Below are positions 1 to 8,358 of a stretch of 64,000 bases of DNA, piece by piece. Made by a program: the position numbers and the translations under genes. This DNA comes from CAXXOK01 sp035353615 (lineage in GTDB: Bacteria; Bacillota; Clostridia; Christensenellales; Aristaeellaceae): contig DAOPZY010000005.1 of assembly GCA_035353615.1 (NCBI GenBank), positions 1 through 64,000 of the forward strand, written 5' to 3'. The notes under the pieces are model-generated. The model was given only the letters and a program-made list of their open reading frames with translations. It had not been told where the DNA came from and did no database searches. Each line of letters begins with the position of its first letter. The stretch's first letter is position 1.

Positions 1-147
1 AGCCAACTCATAAAATTTGCGCTTTCGCGCAATCAAACGTGCGGCGTTGCCCGCACTCGGCAGTTGACCCGGCTGTCCGTAAGGCCTTTGACTTCCCGGG
101 CGGGAAGCGGGTCAGTAAGTTCAAGCTGTGTGTGCAGCTGGAAGCGT
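1..147 (-). ncRNA. Candidate structured RNA, partial, runs off left edge
   Basis: A consensus promoter at 152-180 fires leftward into this stretch, which has no convincing ORF on the minus strand. Read on the minus strand it folds into many short helices: an AGCTG/CAGCT hairpin near 121-140, a GACCCG/CGGGTC helix (about 66-71 with 109-114) enclosing a CTTCCCG/GGGAAG hairpin, a GTGCGG/CCGCAC hairpin (about 39-56) and a TTGCGC-GAAA-GCGCAA hairpin (about 17-32). A CCAAC near 146-150 can pair with GTTGG near 3-7, which would close a multibranch fold. No match to SRP, tmRNA, RNase P, T-box or common riboswitch cores was recognised. It may be a free-standing small RNA or the leader of a gene beyond the edge. 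Confidence 0.4.
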
Positions 148-151
148 TGGT

Positions 152-180
152 ATCATAATATAGAATGGCGCGGATGTCAA
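152..180 (-). promoter_or_regulatory. Sigma-A promoter driving the left-edge RNA
   Basis: Minus-strand TTGACA (175-180), 17-base spacer, TATGAT (152-157). The -35 is perfect and the -10 is one base off consensus. Start of transcription is expected near 145-148. Confidence 0.7.
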
Positions 181-247
181 GATCGTCTTAAAAATTTTGG
201 CTGTCCTCCGTCCCGTTTTTCGGTCGCGTTGCTGCCCGCGCGACGTC

Positions 248-2584
248 TCACCGCGTGCGTGCGGACGTCGGAAGAAAAATCTGTTCAAACTCCGCAGCCT
301 GTACCGGCCTGCCCAATAAAAAGCCCTGCACCTGATCGCAGCCTAAAAACGTAAGCACACTTAACTGTTCCCGGGTTTCCACACCCTCCGCGATGGTCTG
401 AACACCCAGCTGTTTGGCCATGTCGATAATCGTTTTCACCACATTGGTGCCAATCACGTTCATGTCCTTGGTTTGGTCGATCAGCGTTTTATCAATTTTT
501 ACCTTGTGAAACAGGGAATCGCTCAAGTAGCCGAAGGATGCGTGACCGGAGCCAAAATCGTCAACGGACAGCGTAAGCCCAAGGTTGCGGATTTGGCTTA
601 GCACTGTTTGGGTATGCTCATCTTTTTCAAGCATTGCGCTTTCCGTAATCTCCATATCCAACCAGTCGGGCTCCACCTGCAGGGCCGCCATCTGCTGCCG
701 GATGTAATCCACAAGATCGTTTTCCTTCAACTGCACCGGCGAAATGTTAATCGCTACCTTCACCCCGCGTTTCTGTTTCTGGTTCCACTGTTTTGCCTGC
801 AGCATGGCCGCACGGAGCACCCACTTGCCCATCGGGTGGATAAAACCGATCACCTCCGCGATGGGGATGAATGTGGCGGTTGAAACATAGCCGCCCTGCG
901 GGTTTTTCCAGCGCAGCAGCGCCTCCGCGCCTACCAGTTTCTGGCTTGGCAACGCAAACTGCGGCTGATAGTACAGTTCAAAATCTTTTTCGATGTCGCT
1001 GAGCTTGAGCATCATTTCAATCCGGCTTGTGCTCAGCTTATTGGTGAGCTGTGCGGGGTCAAAAATCTGATATTTACCGTAACCGTGCAGCTTTGCCTGA
1101 TCCAAGGCGATGTTTGCGTTGTTCCAAAGGGTGTCCCCGCTGTTCTGGCGGCCGGTCAGGATCGCCGCGCCAAGGCTCGCCGTAATAGCCAGCTGTGTTT
1201 CAGCCAGCCGGACAGGCAAGCACATTCTGGATAGCAACTCCTGACAAAACTCTGAAACCTGCTGGTAGGTATAGGTACCGGTAATATAAATACCGAACTC
1301 GTCGCCATTGATGCGCGCAATGATTGCCTTGTGCATATTCCACCCGGCGATACGCTTGGCAAACTCGACAATCACATAATCGCCCGTATTGGTGCCAAAG
1401 TTTTCATTTACAACGCGTAACCGGTCGATATCCAGGATCATCAGGCAAACCGTTTGCGGGCGGCTCTCACAGGAAAGCTCGCTTTCCAGCATATTCATGA
1501 AATAATTACGGTTGTAAAAACCTGTAAGCATATCCTGATTGGTAATGGCGTACAGCATTTCCTTCTGTTCGGTAACGCGAACCTCCAGCACGGTATTCAT
1601 GGACCGCGTTCTTTCATACAGCCTTGCATTTTCAATCGATAACTGAATATACCTGGACATGGACCAGTTTTCCAAAACCACAACCGTAAACGCGAAAATC
1701 TCCAAAAGCGTAATCTCTACCGCTACCATTCCAAAGGCTTGGAGCGCCACTACGGCTGCCGCAATCACGCACAGGATCACCCAACGCTGGTGCATGCCAA
1801 TATTGGTAACAGCCGATTCTTTTTCTTCCACTTCCATATCCCGACAGTAAATCGCCGCGCCAATCGCCATCAGGAAAAACGACATCGCGTATAGAAAGTC
1901 GATCATTCCGTTTGGCATATAAGCGTCGTGCAGGGTTAAATAATAGTACGCCATATCGATTAACACATACAGGCACGTGCCGATGGTGACAAACTGCAGG
2001 TACGGCGAAAGATTTCCCTTACGGATGGACACCAACCATTGCAAAATGCACAGCCCGATGAGAAAATCCAGCAGCACAGAAGCCAGGCTGGTAAAATCCA
2101 GGCCAAGAAACCGGAACAGAACACTCAGATCATTTTCAAAATAGATGATCCATAGCGTTATGCCGCTGACCAGTAAAATGGAGAGGCTGTCCACGACCAT
2201 CTGCGCTATGCTCCACCGGTTCAGGTTCTTGATAATGACCGTAAGGATGCCCACCTCAAGCAACAAGTTGGGTATGGCGTAAAGCACCCACAATACCGTG
2301 CTGTTTTCGGCGTCAAGGTGATAAAGATCCATAATTGCCCAGCCGATATCCGCGATACCCCAGGATAAACACGCAAGCGAATCGAATAAGAAAATAGTTT
2401 TCTGACTGCCGCTTTGACGGCTTTTTTGATAAACAAACCACAAGATGGCGGCGGCCAGCAAGGCATTTACCGGCGAGATTATATTTGCGTAGAAATTGCT
2501 GCGCGCAACAATCGCTACCCAATACATCACAATGGGCACAGTGAAAAGAAACAGCCACCGGTATGTTCCTGCTCTCTGGTACAT
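248..2584 (-). CDS. Membrane protein with degenerate GGDEF and intact EAL domain (likely c-di-GMP phosphodiesterase)
   Basis: A protein of 778 aa. The N-terminal ~310 residues hold about eight to ten membrane segments. A GGDEF domain follows at about 350-500, then an EAL domain at about 535-770. The cyclase signature reads NGDEF instead of GGDEF and has no upstream RxxD inhibitory site, so the GGDEF half is probably regulatory. The EAL half keeps EALLRW, the ITE metal-binding glutamate, DDFGSG, KIDK and AEGVE, so it should hydrolyse c-di-GMP. The open frame continues upstream to 2836, but the start at 2584 has a GAGAGG Shine-Dalgarno 7 bases away, and the promoter at 2766-2793 lies inside that upstream extension. 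The long leader (about 2585-2760) was examined; no GEMM riboswitch core was found. Confidence 0.9.
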   Translation of the reverse strand: MYQRAGTYRWLFLFTVPIVMYWVAIVARSNFYANIISPVNALLAAAILWFVYQKSRQSGSQKTIFLFDSLACLSWGIADIGWAIMDLYHLDAENSTVLWVLYAIPNLLLEVGILTVIIKNLNRWSIAQMVVDSLSILLVSGITLWIIYFENDLSVLFRFLGLDFTSLASVLLDFLIGLCILQWLVSIRKGNLSPYLQFVTIGTCLYVLIDMAYYYLTLHDAYMPNGMIDFLYAMSFFLMAIGAAIYCRDMEVEEKESAVTNIGMHQRWVILCVIAAAVVALQAFGMVAVEITLLEIFAFTVVVLENWSMSRYIQLSIENARLYERTRSMNTVLEVRVTEQKEMLYAITNQDMLTGFYNRNYFMNMLESELSCESRPQTVCLMILDIDRLRVVNENFGTNTGDYVIVEFAKRIAGWNMHKAIIARINGDEFGIYITGTYTYQQVSEFCQELLSRMCLPVRLAETQLAITASLGAAILTGRQNSGDTLWNNANIALDQAKLHGYGKYQIFDPAQLTNKLSTSRIEMMLKLSDIEKDFELYYQPQFALPSQKLVGAEALLRWKNPQGGYVSTATFIPIAEVIGFIHPMGKWVLRAAMLQAKQWNQKQKRGVKVAINISPVQLKENDLVDYIRQQMAALQVEPDWLDMEITESAMLEKDEHTQTVLSQIRNLGLTLSVDDFGSGHASFGYLSDSLFHKVKIDKTLIDQTKDMNVIGTNVVKTIIDMAKQLGVQTIAEGVETREQLSVLTFLGCDQVQGFLLGRPVQAAEFEQIFLPTSARTR

Positions 2585-2765
2585 CGTAAAGCCTCTCAAT
2601 TCGGAAACAATTTGTGGCCCATCAAAACAGACTGGACCCGGCGGTTGGAGCCAACGAAAGTTAGTGGAACTCTCCGATGCGAAACAGGATGTAAGCCATG
2701 ATTCGATTTCAGAGAATTGATTTTTGATGGTTTCCCGCGTCAATACGCACCTTATCCAAGTGGAT

Positions 2766-2793
2766 ATTATACCATTCGCGGCGTTGGTTTCAA
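2766..2793 (-). promoter_or_regulatory. Promoter of the EAL protein gene
   Basis: Minus-strand TTGAAA (2788-2793), 16-base spacer, TATAAT (2766-2771). It leaves an untranslated leader of roughly 175 bases before the start at 2584. Confidence 0.6.
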
Positions 2794-2987
2794 TTCCCTT
2801 CCCGATTGAAAATCCGTATGGAATGAACGCAGGCAAACGCGTCCGATTTTAATATTCCGCCGTTAATGGGGCACGGTAACGAATTGGGCTGTCATGGATC
2901 GCCGATTTGGGCGGCGCGCGTCGCTCCATCCTCGGTGCGGCCAACAGAAGTATTTCTGTATTTTCCAAAAATATTTTGCGGAAAATC

Positions 2988-3016
2988 TACACAAAACGCA
3001 AAAAACATGCTATACT
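2988..3016 (+). promoter_or_regulatory. Promoter of the double zinc-ribbon gene
   Basis: TACACA (2988-2993), 17-base spacer, TATACT (3011-3016) preceded by an AT-rich stretch (2950-3005). Transcription would start near 3023. Confidence 0.5.
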
Positions 3017-3049
3017 GTCGGAGTTGCCCAAATCGTTGCTCAAACGTGC

Positions 3050-3147
3050 CTCTTGGTTCCAGTTTGTCGAGTAACTGTCCAGTGAACCATTTGCCACCAC
3101 AAGAGTCCTCAACGACTGGAAACAATAAAAAAGGAGGTACATACCAT
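3050..3147 (+). promoter_or_regulatory. Switch-like structured 5' leader of zinc-ribbon gene
   Basis: A nested hairpin is visible: CTCTTG (3050-3055) with CAAGAG (3100-3105), GGTTC (3055-3059) with GAACC (3084-3088), and CAGTT (3060-3064) with AACTG (3073-3077). The TTCCAGT arm (3058-3064) can instead pair perfectly with ACTGGAA (3114-3120), just upstream of the Shine-Dalgarno (AAGGAGGT, 3131-3138). Two mutually exclusive folds next to the ribosome site suggest translational control (inference). Confidence 0.4.
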
Positions 3148-3447
3148 ATGTACACAGACAAAACTCTCACCTGCCGCGATTGCGGCGCCGAATTCACCTT
3201 CTCCGCTTCTGAGCAGCAATTCTTCGCGGAAAAGGGCTTCACCAACGAACCCACCCGTTGCGCTTCCTGCCGCGCGGCCCGTCGTAACGGCGGCGCTCAG
3301 GGCGGTCGCAGCAACAGCGGCAACCGTCAAATGTACGAAGTGATTTGCGACGGTTGCGGCGCTACCACGCAGGTTCCCTTCCAGCCCCGCGGTGATCGCC
3401 CCGTTTACTGCCGCGATTGCTACGCCAAGCAGAACCCGCGCTACTAA
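3148..3447 (+). CDS. Double zinc-ribbon protein (zf-trcl plus CxxC-x17-CxxC domain)
   Basis: A small protein of 99 aa with two zinc-binding modules. The first starts LTCRDCGAEF and closes with CASC, as in the 'probable zinc-ribbon' family PF13451. The second, near the C-terminus, has CDGCG and CRDC pairs about 17 residues apart, as in TIGR04272. A Gly/Arg/Asn-rich linker of about 18 residues joins them and could contact RNA or DNA. The start at 3148 is chosen for the perfect AAGGAGGT 9 bases upstream. Such proteins are abundant in Clostridia and Chloroflexi but have no assigned function. The gene is monocistronic, with its own promoter, a structured leader and a strong terminator. Confidence 0.85.
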   Translation: MYTDKTLTCRDCGAEFTFSASEQQFFAEKGFTNEPTRCASCRAARRNGGAQGGRSNSGNRQMYEVICDGCGATTQVPFQPRGDRPVYCRDCYAKQNPRY

Positions 3448-3462
3448 TTCGAAGCACCAAGC

Positions 3463-3496
3463 AACCCTCCGTCCGCAAGGCCGGAGGGTTTTTGTT
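3463..3496 (+). terminator. Rho-independent terminator after zinc-ribbon gene
   Basis: ACCCTCCG and CGGAGGGT arms flank a short loop and are followed by TTTTTGTT. Confidence 0.85.
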
Positions 3497-3663
3497 ACAT
3501 CCCGGCAAGCGTGAGACGCTTCGGCACCGCTGCGGCCCGTCGCCCCGGCTACGGCGGCGGGAGGCGCAATGGCTGGCTCCGCGCGTTCAAACCGGCGCGA
3601 TGCACGCAAGATTACGAATATAGCACATCTGTTTCAAAATTGTTTGAGTCCGGAGGTCGTCTG

Positions 3664-4971
3664 ATGGCAAAGATCACATTTCTGGGTGCAGGCTCAACGG
3701 TGTTTGCGAAAAATGTTCTGGGGGATTGTATGCTAACGCCCGCGTTGGCGGAATCGAAAATCGCGCTGTACGATATCGACGGCAATCGGCTTACGGAAAG
3801 CGCGATGATGCTTGAAACTATCAACCGCAATCACGGCGGCAAAGCCCGGATTGAACGTTACCTTGGGGTGGAAAACCGCAAACTTGCGCTTGCGAACGCA
3901 AACTATGTGGTGAACGCAATTCAGGTGGGCGGTTATGACCCGTGCACGATCGCAGATTTTGAAATTCCTAAAAAGTACGGTTTACGGCAAACCATTGGCG
4001 ATACGCTGGGTATCGGCGGTATTTTTCGCGCGCTGCGCACCATTCCCGTCATGCTTGATATCGCGCGGGATATGGAGGCTGTTTGTCCGGACGCGTGGCT
4101 GCTGAATTATACCAACCCCATGGCAATCCTGACAGGCGCGATGCTGAGGATGACCCGCATCCGAACGGTCGGGTTATGCCACAGCGTTCAGGTGTGCTGC
4201 TCCACCCTGCTGGAAGGGCTGCAAATGCCCTATGACGATCAAGTGCAGTGGAAAATTGCCGGGATCAACCATCAGGCCTGGCTTTTGGAAGTGAGCCGGG
4301 CCGGAACGGACCTGTACCCGGAAATCAAACGCAGAGCGGCTTTGCGAACCGATGCGCATAACGATCAGGTGCGCTATGAGATCATGAAGCGGTTTGGTTA
4401 TTATGTAACCGAATCCAGCGAGCATAACAGCGAATATATGCCGTACTTTATCAAAGCAAAATATCCGGAGCTGATTGAGCGTTTTCGCATCCCGCTGGAT
4501 GAATATCCGCGCTGGTGCGTAGAGCAGATTGACCGCTGGAACCAGCAGAAGGAACAGTTGGTTCACGACCACCAGCTGACGCACGCGCGCTCCAAGGAAT
4601 ATGCCAGCTACATTATGGAAGCGATGGAAACCAACCGGCCCATCAAGATCGGCGGCAATGTGCTCAACGCGGGCCTGATAACCAATTTGCCGCGTAACGC
4701 CGTTGTGGAAGTCCCCTGCCTGGTGGATCAGGGCGGGGTATCCCCCACCGTGATTGGCGACCTTCCGGAGCAATGCGCGGCGCTCAATCGGACTAACATC
4801 AACGTGCAGCTGTTAACCCTTGAGGCGGCGCGCAGCCTCAAAAAGGAGGATGTGTACCGCGCGGCCCTGCTGGACCCGCATACCGCCTCCGAGCTTTCGA
4901 TTGACGATATTGTGGCGCTGTGTGATGATCTGTTTGAGGCGCACAGCGCATGGATGCCGGTTTACCATTAA
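3664..4971 (+). CDS. Family GH4 alpha-galactosidase
   Basis: A cytosolic NAD+- and Mn2+-dependent glycosidase of 435 aa, the usual GH4 length. The N-terminal Rossmann motif is GAGSTVF (residues 8-14). The metal and substrate signature is CHSV at residues 172-175; CHSV marks alpha-galactosidases, whereas CDMP and CNVP mark the phospho-glucosidases. The second metal ligand is H203 in GINH, and NYTNPM lies at 148-153. These enzymes cleave alpha-galactosides such as melibiose by an oxidation-elimination mechanism. The start at 3664 (MAKITFLG) is supported by GGAGGT upstream; the longer open frame from 3511 is not. No transporter or regulator gene adjoins it, so how the sugar enters is not shown here. 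Confidence 0.88.
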   Translation: MAKITFLGAGSTVFAKNVLGDCMLTPALAESKIALYDIDGNRLTESAMMLETINRNHGGKARIERYLGVENRKLALANANYVVNAIQVGGYDPCTIADFEIPKKYGLRQTIGDTLGIGGIFRALRTIPVMLDIARDMEAVCPDAWLLNYTNPMAILTGAMLRMTRIRTVGLCHSVQVCCSTLLEGLQMPYDDQVQWKIAGINHQAWLLEVSRAGTDLYPEIKRRAALRTDAHNDQVRYEIMKRFGYYVTESSEHNSEYMPYFIKAKYPELIERFRIPLDEYPRWCVEQIDRWNQQKEQLVHDHQLTHARSKEYASYIMEAMETNRPIKIGGNVLNAGLITNLPRNAVVEVPCLVDQGGVSPTVIGDLPEQCAALNRTNINVQLLTLEAARSLKKEDVYRAALLDPHTASELSIDDIVALCDDLFEAHSAWMPVYH

Positions 4972-5501
4972 AGACGTTGCAAGGGCCGCAACAGATCCAT
5001 TGTGAAGCCCTGATGCTGCGTTGCCGCCATGATGCGAGCGGTCAGCCGAATGGCGTAAACGCAAGCGGCGCAAGGTAAAGAAGCTCTTTGAAACGCTGAG
5101 CAGCCCCCGCAACATGCCAGAATGCCGCGGGGGCTGCTTGCCATTGCATCGGGCTTCCCCATGGCAAATGGTTCAGCAGCACCAATGCTCAAATCCAATG
5201 CGCTTGTGCTCACCGCTTTCCGTTTTGGCAGGGCCGATCCGGCGACGATCTATACGCATGGGATTCGGAGAGTCGAGCGTATCAGCGGTCATCCGGTAGG
5301 GATCGTTTGCATTTGGAACAGGATGCGCTGCGCAATCCAGTTGGGTATCCGTCAGGACGCGGTAATGGCCGTCAACGTATCCTGCCAATCCGGGCAGATC
5401 GGCGAAACTGTCACCGTCCAGAGGCTTCCCAGATAACAATATTTGTCACTCACAGGCGTTAAAGCCTTTTCTCACGCCGTTTTGCGATTTACATCCTTCG
5501 C
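4972..5501. other. Non-coding gap after the GH4 gene
   Basis: Short ORFs occur on both strands (for example 88 codons on the minus strand, 5173-5439), but none has a Shine-Dalgarno or a recognisable family. A hairpin at 5099-5140 (GCAGCCCCCGC with GCGGGGGCTGC) is the only strong structure. It lacks a T-run but may end the GH4 transcript. The stretch may be a decayed gene; nothing else is seen. Confidence 0.4.
5099..5140 (+). terminator. Strong GC hairpin, possible terminator of GH4 gene
   Basis: Eleven-base arms around a 13-base loop, about 130 bases after the GH4 stop. There is no clear U-tract, so the terminator role is uncertain. Confidence 0.35.
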
Positions 5502-5530
5502 TTGCCACATTGACGTTTTCAGCGTACAAT
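5502..5530 (+). promoter_or_regulatory. Promoter of the flippase-like gene
   Basis: TTGCCA (5502-5507), 17-base spacer, TACAAT (5525-5530). The resulting leader of about 175 bases contains two clear stems: a TCCGT...ACGGA stem-loop around 5551-5595, and GGCTATGG with CCGTAGCC around 5632-5668. Confidence 0.6.
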
Positions 5531-5713
5531 ACGTAGGCTGGTCGTAAATCCGTTTCACGTATCCACGTATGGTGTGTGAAACCCAACGGAGCTTTGCGAT
5601 AAAATGCGCGCCTGGAGGAAAAGCTTATAGCGGCTATGGAGAAGCGCCTGCACGGCGCGCCGTAGCCCATGCGACCTTCCGGGATCATACCGTTTAAAGG
5701 AGAGCCTGAATCC

Positions 5714-6799
5714 ATGAAAAGCTTTCTTGCCTTCCTCAAAAAGAACTGGCTCATCCTGCTGGGCATTGTGCTGTCCGTTTCCACCATCCTCACGTTTTTT
5801 CTGGTCACGGACGGGGTCGCTACGCTCAAGCAGATCTATCAGTCGCTGCAATATGGCTGGCTGATCCTCGGGTTTGGCTTTGTGATTGTTCAGTGGGCCT
5901 TTGACGCGCTGGGGCTGCACCTGTTGGTGCGGCAGCATCAGCCTCACAGGCGGTTTTTCTCCTCCATTGTCACCACCATGGTCGGCGTATTTTACAGCGC
6001 CATAACGCCCTCCGCCACGGGTGGGCAGCCGATGCAGGTGATTTCGCTCAGCAAACAGGGCATGGAAACCGGAACGGCCACCTCCGTGATTATTGTGAAA
6101 ACGATGCTGTACCAGATTGCCATCACGATTTACGCGCTGGCGATGGTGGTTTTGGAGTTGCCCTTTTTTCAGCAGCATGTCAGCAGTTTTTCATTTGTGG
6201 TGCTGTTCGCCATGGCCATCAGCGTGCTGTTTATCGGCGGACTATTTCTGTTCACGGTGAACCAAAAGCTGACGCGCAAGCTGGGGCACGGCTTTATCCA
6301 CCTGCTCAGCCGGTTGAAGCTGTGCAGGGACGAGCAGCGCCTGCATCACCGGCTGGAAGTGCAGTTTGAACAGTTTTTTATCAGCGCAAGCACGCTTGGC
6401 AATTCGTGGAAGCTTTGCATTGGCGTGATCCTGACCACGCTGTGCCAGCTGACCTGTTATTTTGTGGTGCCGTTTTGCATCTACCGCAGTTTCGGGCTGT
6501 CCGGGGAATCCGTACTGAGGCTTTTGGCCGCGACAACCTTCGTTTACTTTGCCAGCATGTTTGTGCCGGTGCCCGGCGCGTCCGGCGGCGCGGAAGGCAG
6601 CTTCTTCCTGTTCTTTTCGCCGTTTTTCCCGGCGGGAACCATCGCGCCCGCAATCCTGCTGTGGCGGTTGTTTACCTATTACGGCGCGATCATCGTCGGG
6701 GTCATTTTCACCACCATGGACCGCAAGCACCCCAAGCCGGCCGTTGCGGTTGCCGAGAACGCAGAGCAGCCGTCGGCAAAAGCCGAGCCAAACGCATAG
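5714..6799 (+). CDS. Lysylphosphatidylglycerol-synthase TM-region / flippase-like membrane protein (UPF0104)
   Basis: An integral membrane protein of 361 aa with about eight hydrophobic segments. It matches the LPG_synthase_TM family (PF03706, TIGR00374): the central ITPSATGGQPMQ segment and the late VPGASGGAEG segment are the family's two conserved glycine-rich motifs. In MprF this module moves lysyl-PG across the membrane; stand-alone members are proposed lipid flippases. There is no attached synthase domain, but a DUF2156-type protein (the synthase-like half) is encoded at 37819. The start at 5714 follows AAAGGAG by about 11 bases. Downstream is a strong terminator. The exact substrate is unknown. 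Confidence 0.85.
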   Translation: MKSFLAFLKKNWLILLGIVLSVSTILTFFLVTDGVATLKQIYQSLQYGWLILGFGFVIVQWAFDALGLHLLVRQHQPHRRFFSSIVTTMVGVFYSAITPSATGGQPMQVISLSKQGMETGTATSVIIVKTMLYQIAITIYALAMVVLELPFFQQHVSSFSFVVLFAMAISVLFIGGLFLFTVNQKLTRKLGHGFIHLLSRLKLCRDEQRLHHRLEVQFEQFFISASTLGNSWKLCIGVILTTLCQLTCYFVVPFCIYRSFGLSGESVLRLLAATTFVYFASMFVPVPGASGGAEGSFFLFFSPFFPAGTIAPAILLWRLFTYYGAIIVGVIFTTMDRKHPKPAVAVAENAEQPSAKAEPNA

Positions 6800-6871
6800 C
6801 CTCCATTGGGTGTAATGTTTCTGCACTCAGTGGTTTTCGGGAGTTCGCACAATATTAACCGGCATAAAAAA

Positions 6872-6907
6872 ACGCCGAAACCGCTTTCCTCATAGCGGTT
6901 TTGGGCG
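6872..6907 (+). terminator. Terminator after flippase-like gene
   Basis: AAACCGCT/AGCGGTTT arms, with an outer CGCC/GGGCG extension, followed by a T-containing tail. Confidence 0.65.
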
Positions 6908-6929
6908 AATATAGCAAACACTGATTTGT

Positions 6930-6973
6930 AAATACCTGACGTGCCTTTGCCGGATACGTCAGGTATTTTTTAC
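6930..6973 (-). terminator. Bidirectional terminator for the chromate-transporter pair
   Basis: AAATACCTGACGT and ACGTCAGGTATTT form a 13-base perfect stem with T/A-rich flanks on both sides. It sits directly downstream of the chrA-like genes on the minus strand. Confidence 0.75.
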
Positions 6974-7533
6974 AGAAAGGTAAAGATCAGCCCGCCCAGA
7001 ACGCCTGCGCCCAGCATCACAAGAATGGGGTTTACCTTCCACTTCCGCAGCACCGCGATGCCCGCGACCATGATCGCCGCGGAAACCCAATCGGTGGAGC
7101 TGAGACGAATCCCGCTGAGGTCGCAGTTCCACAGCGCGTGCGCGATCATGGTCACCCCCGCCGACGCAATCAGCCCCACAACCGCCGGTTGAAGGCTGCA
7201 CAGCACGCTTTGCACATAACGGAGGTTTTTGTAGCGTTTGTAAAGCCAGGCAAAGAACAGAACGATCGCAAACGACGGCAACACACAGCCAAAGGTTGCC
7301 ACCAGTGAGCCGGTCAGCCCCGCAATGCGGGTGCCCACAAAGCTGGCCGCGTTGATTGCGATCGGGCCGGGCGTCATCTGTGAAATGGTCACAATATCGG
7401 TAAACTCCCGCATATCCAGCCACGCATAGGTTTGCACCACCTGCGCCTGGATCAGGGGCAACGCAGCGTAGCCCCCGCCGATGCTGAACAGCCCAATTTG
7501 GAAAAAAGCCCAGAAAAGTTTAAGATAAAGCAT
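6970..7533 (-). CDS. Chromate transporter-like protein, second half-size subunit
   Basis: A 187-aa half-length member of the CHR family (PF02417). FSIGGGYAALP at residues 16-26 and MTPGPIAINAASFVG at about 53-67 are the family's conserved motifs. In Firmicutes two short CHR proteins encoded side by side are thought to form one functional unit with antiparallel topology. The function may be chromate efflux or transport of another oxyanion. The ATG at 7533 follows GGGAGGG. The gene overlaps the frameshifted tail of the upstream partner, so the two are co-translated. Confidence 0.85.
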   Translation of the reverse strand: MLYLKLFWAFFQIGLFSIGGGYAALPLIQAQVVQTYAWLDMREFTDIVTISQMTPGPIAINAASFVGTRIAGLTGSLVATFGCVLPSFAIVLFFAWLYKRYKNLRYVQSVLCSLQPAVVGLIASAGVTMIAHALWNCDLSGIRLSSTDWVSAAIMVAGIAVLRKWKVNPILVMLGAGVLGGLIFTFL

Positions 7534-7578
7534 CCGGTCCCTCCCGCCGATTGGCTCTGCCCGCGCGGATCAACCCGA

Positions 7579-8100
7579 TCAGCACACAGGTGAGTTCACC
7601 ATCGCCACATTCACATTGAACACCGTAACCGCTATGAACGCGCCCCCCATAATCAACGCCGCCATGATGCTTTTCTGTTTCATAACGGCGCTGCCCATAT
7701 CGATCACCACATCCACAATCATGGCGCACACGCCTGCCGCCATGCCCCGCAGCACATTGCGAACCACCGTGCTGCCGATAAACGCCTGGTACCCAATGGA
7801 GATGACCGACAAAAGAATCAACGGCGGCAGCACCGTGCCCAGCACCGCAACCAGCGCGCCCGGGATACCCGCCAGATGATACCCCAAAATCACCGACGCG
7901 TTTACCGCCATCGCGCCGGGTGAAGATTGCGCGATGGCGGTAAAATCGAGCATTTCCTTTTCTTCAATCCAGCACAGCTGATTGACAAAGCGCCTGCGCA
8001 TCAGCGGCACAATCACATACCCGCCGCCAAAGGTAAATGCGCTCAGTTGAAACGTGGATAAAAATAGCTGGAACAGTAACTTTCCGCCTTGTTTTTTCAC
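7579..8100 (-). CDS. Chromate transporter-like protein, first subunit, C-terminus probably frameshifted
   Basis: A 173-aa partner of the CHR protein encoded at 6970-7533, with FTFGGGYVIVPLM (residues 22-34) and SSPGAMAVNAS motifs. It starts with GTG at 8098-8100 after GGGAGGTG. The frame ends abruptly with VNSPVC, where related proteins continue with a hydrophobic helix. In the neighbouring frame, directly adjoining, the sequence reads LTCVLIGLIRAG and continues to a stop at 7520, overlapping the next gene's ATG. This is what an intact C-terminus would look like after loss of one base near 7600. It may be a sequencing or assembly error, or a genuine lesion. Confidence 0.75.
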   Translation of the reverse strand: MKKQGGKLLFQLFLSTFQLSAFTFGGGYVIVPLMRRRFVNQLCWIEEKEMLDFTAIAQSSPGAMAVNASVILGYHLAGIPGALVAVLGTVLPPLILLSVISIGYQAFIGSTVVRNVLRGMAAGVCAMIVDVVIDMGSAVMKQKSIMAALIMGGAFIAVTVFNVNVAMVNSPVC

Positions 8101-8358
8101 GCCCTCAGCACCTCCCGGTTCTGCCGTATGTTCGTTAAAAGTAACGCGTTGAAAAGCGCGCGCCTCCGCCGTTATCGCTCATCTTGCCCTGCATGCGTTT
8201 GCGAATGACGGCCCATCAGCCGCCGTTCTGCGTCGGGTTGGGTTTCATTTCGTACCCCCGCGCGGATTGCAGCTTTTATCGCCAAAGCTCGTGCTCATTC
8301 GCTGCCGTTTTCCGGCGTCACGCTCAAATCATCGACCTGCGCCTGTGGGCATTCCGCC

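Noticed and set aside
64..354. Plus-strand ORF of 96 codons at the left edge
   Set aside because: It overlaps the minus-strand EAL gene and the RNA promoter, has no ribosome site and no recognisable domain.
2585..2760. Possible c-di-GMP (GEMM) riboswitch before the EAL gene
   Set aside because: A long leader before a c-di-GMP gene is suggestive, but the GEMM core motifs (GCAAACC, GGGACGCAAAGC) are absent; only GGGAAACC is seen.
5173..5439. Minus-strand ORF of 88 codons in the gap after GH4
   Set aside because: It begins at a TTG without a Shine-Dalgarno, matches no family I know and lies opposite a similar-sized plus-strand ORF.
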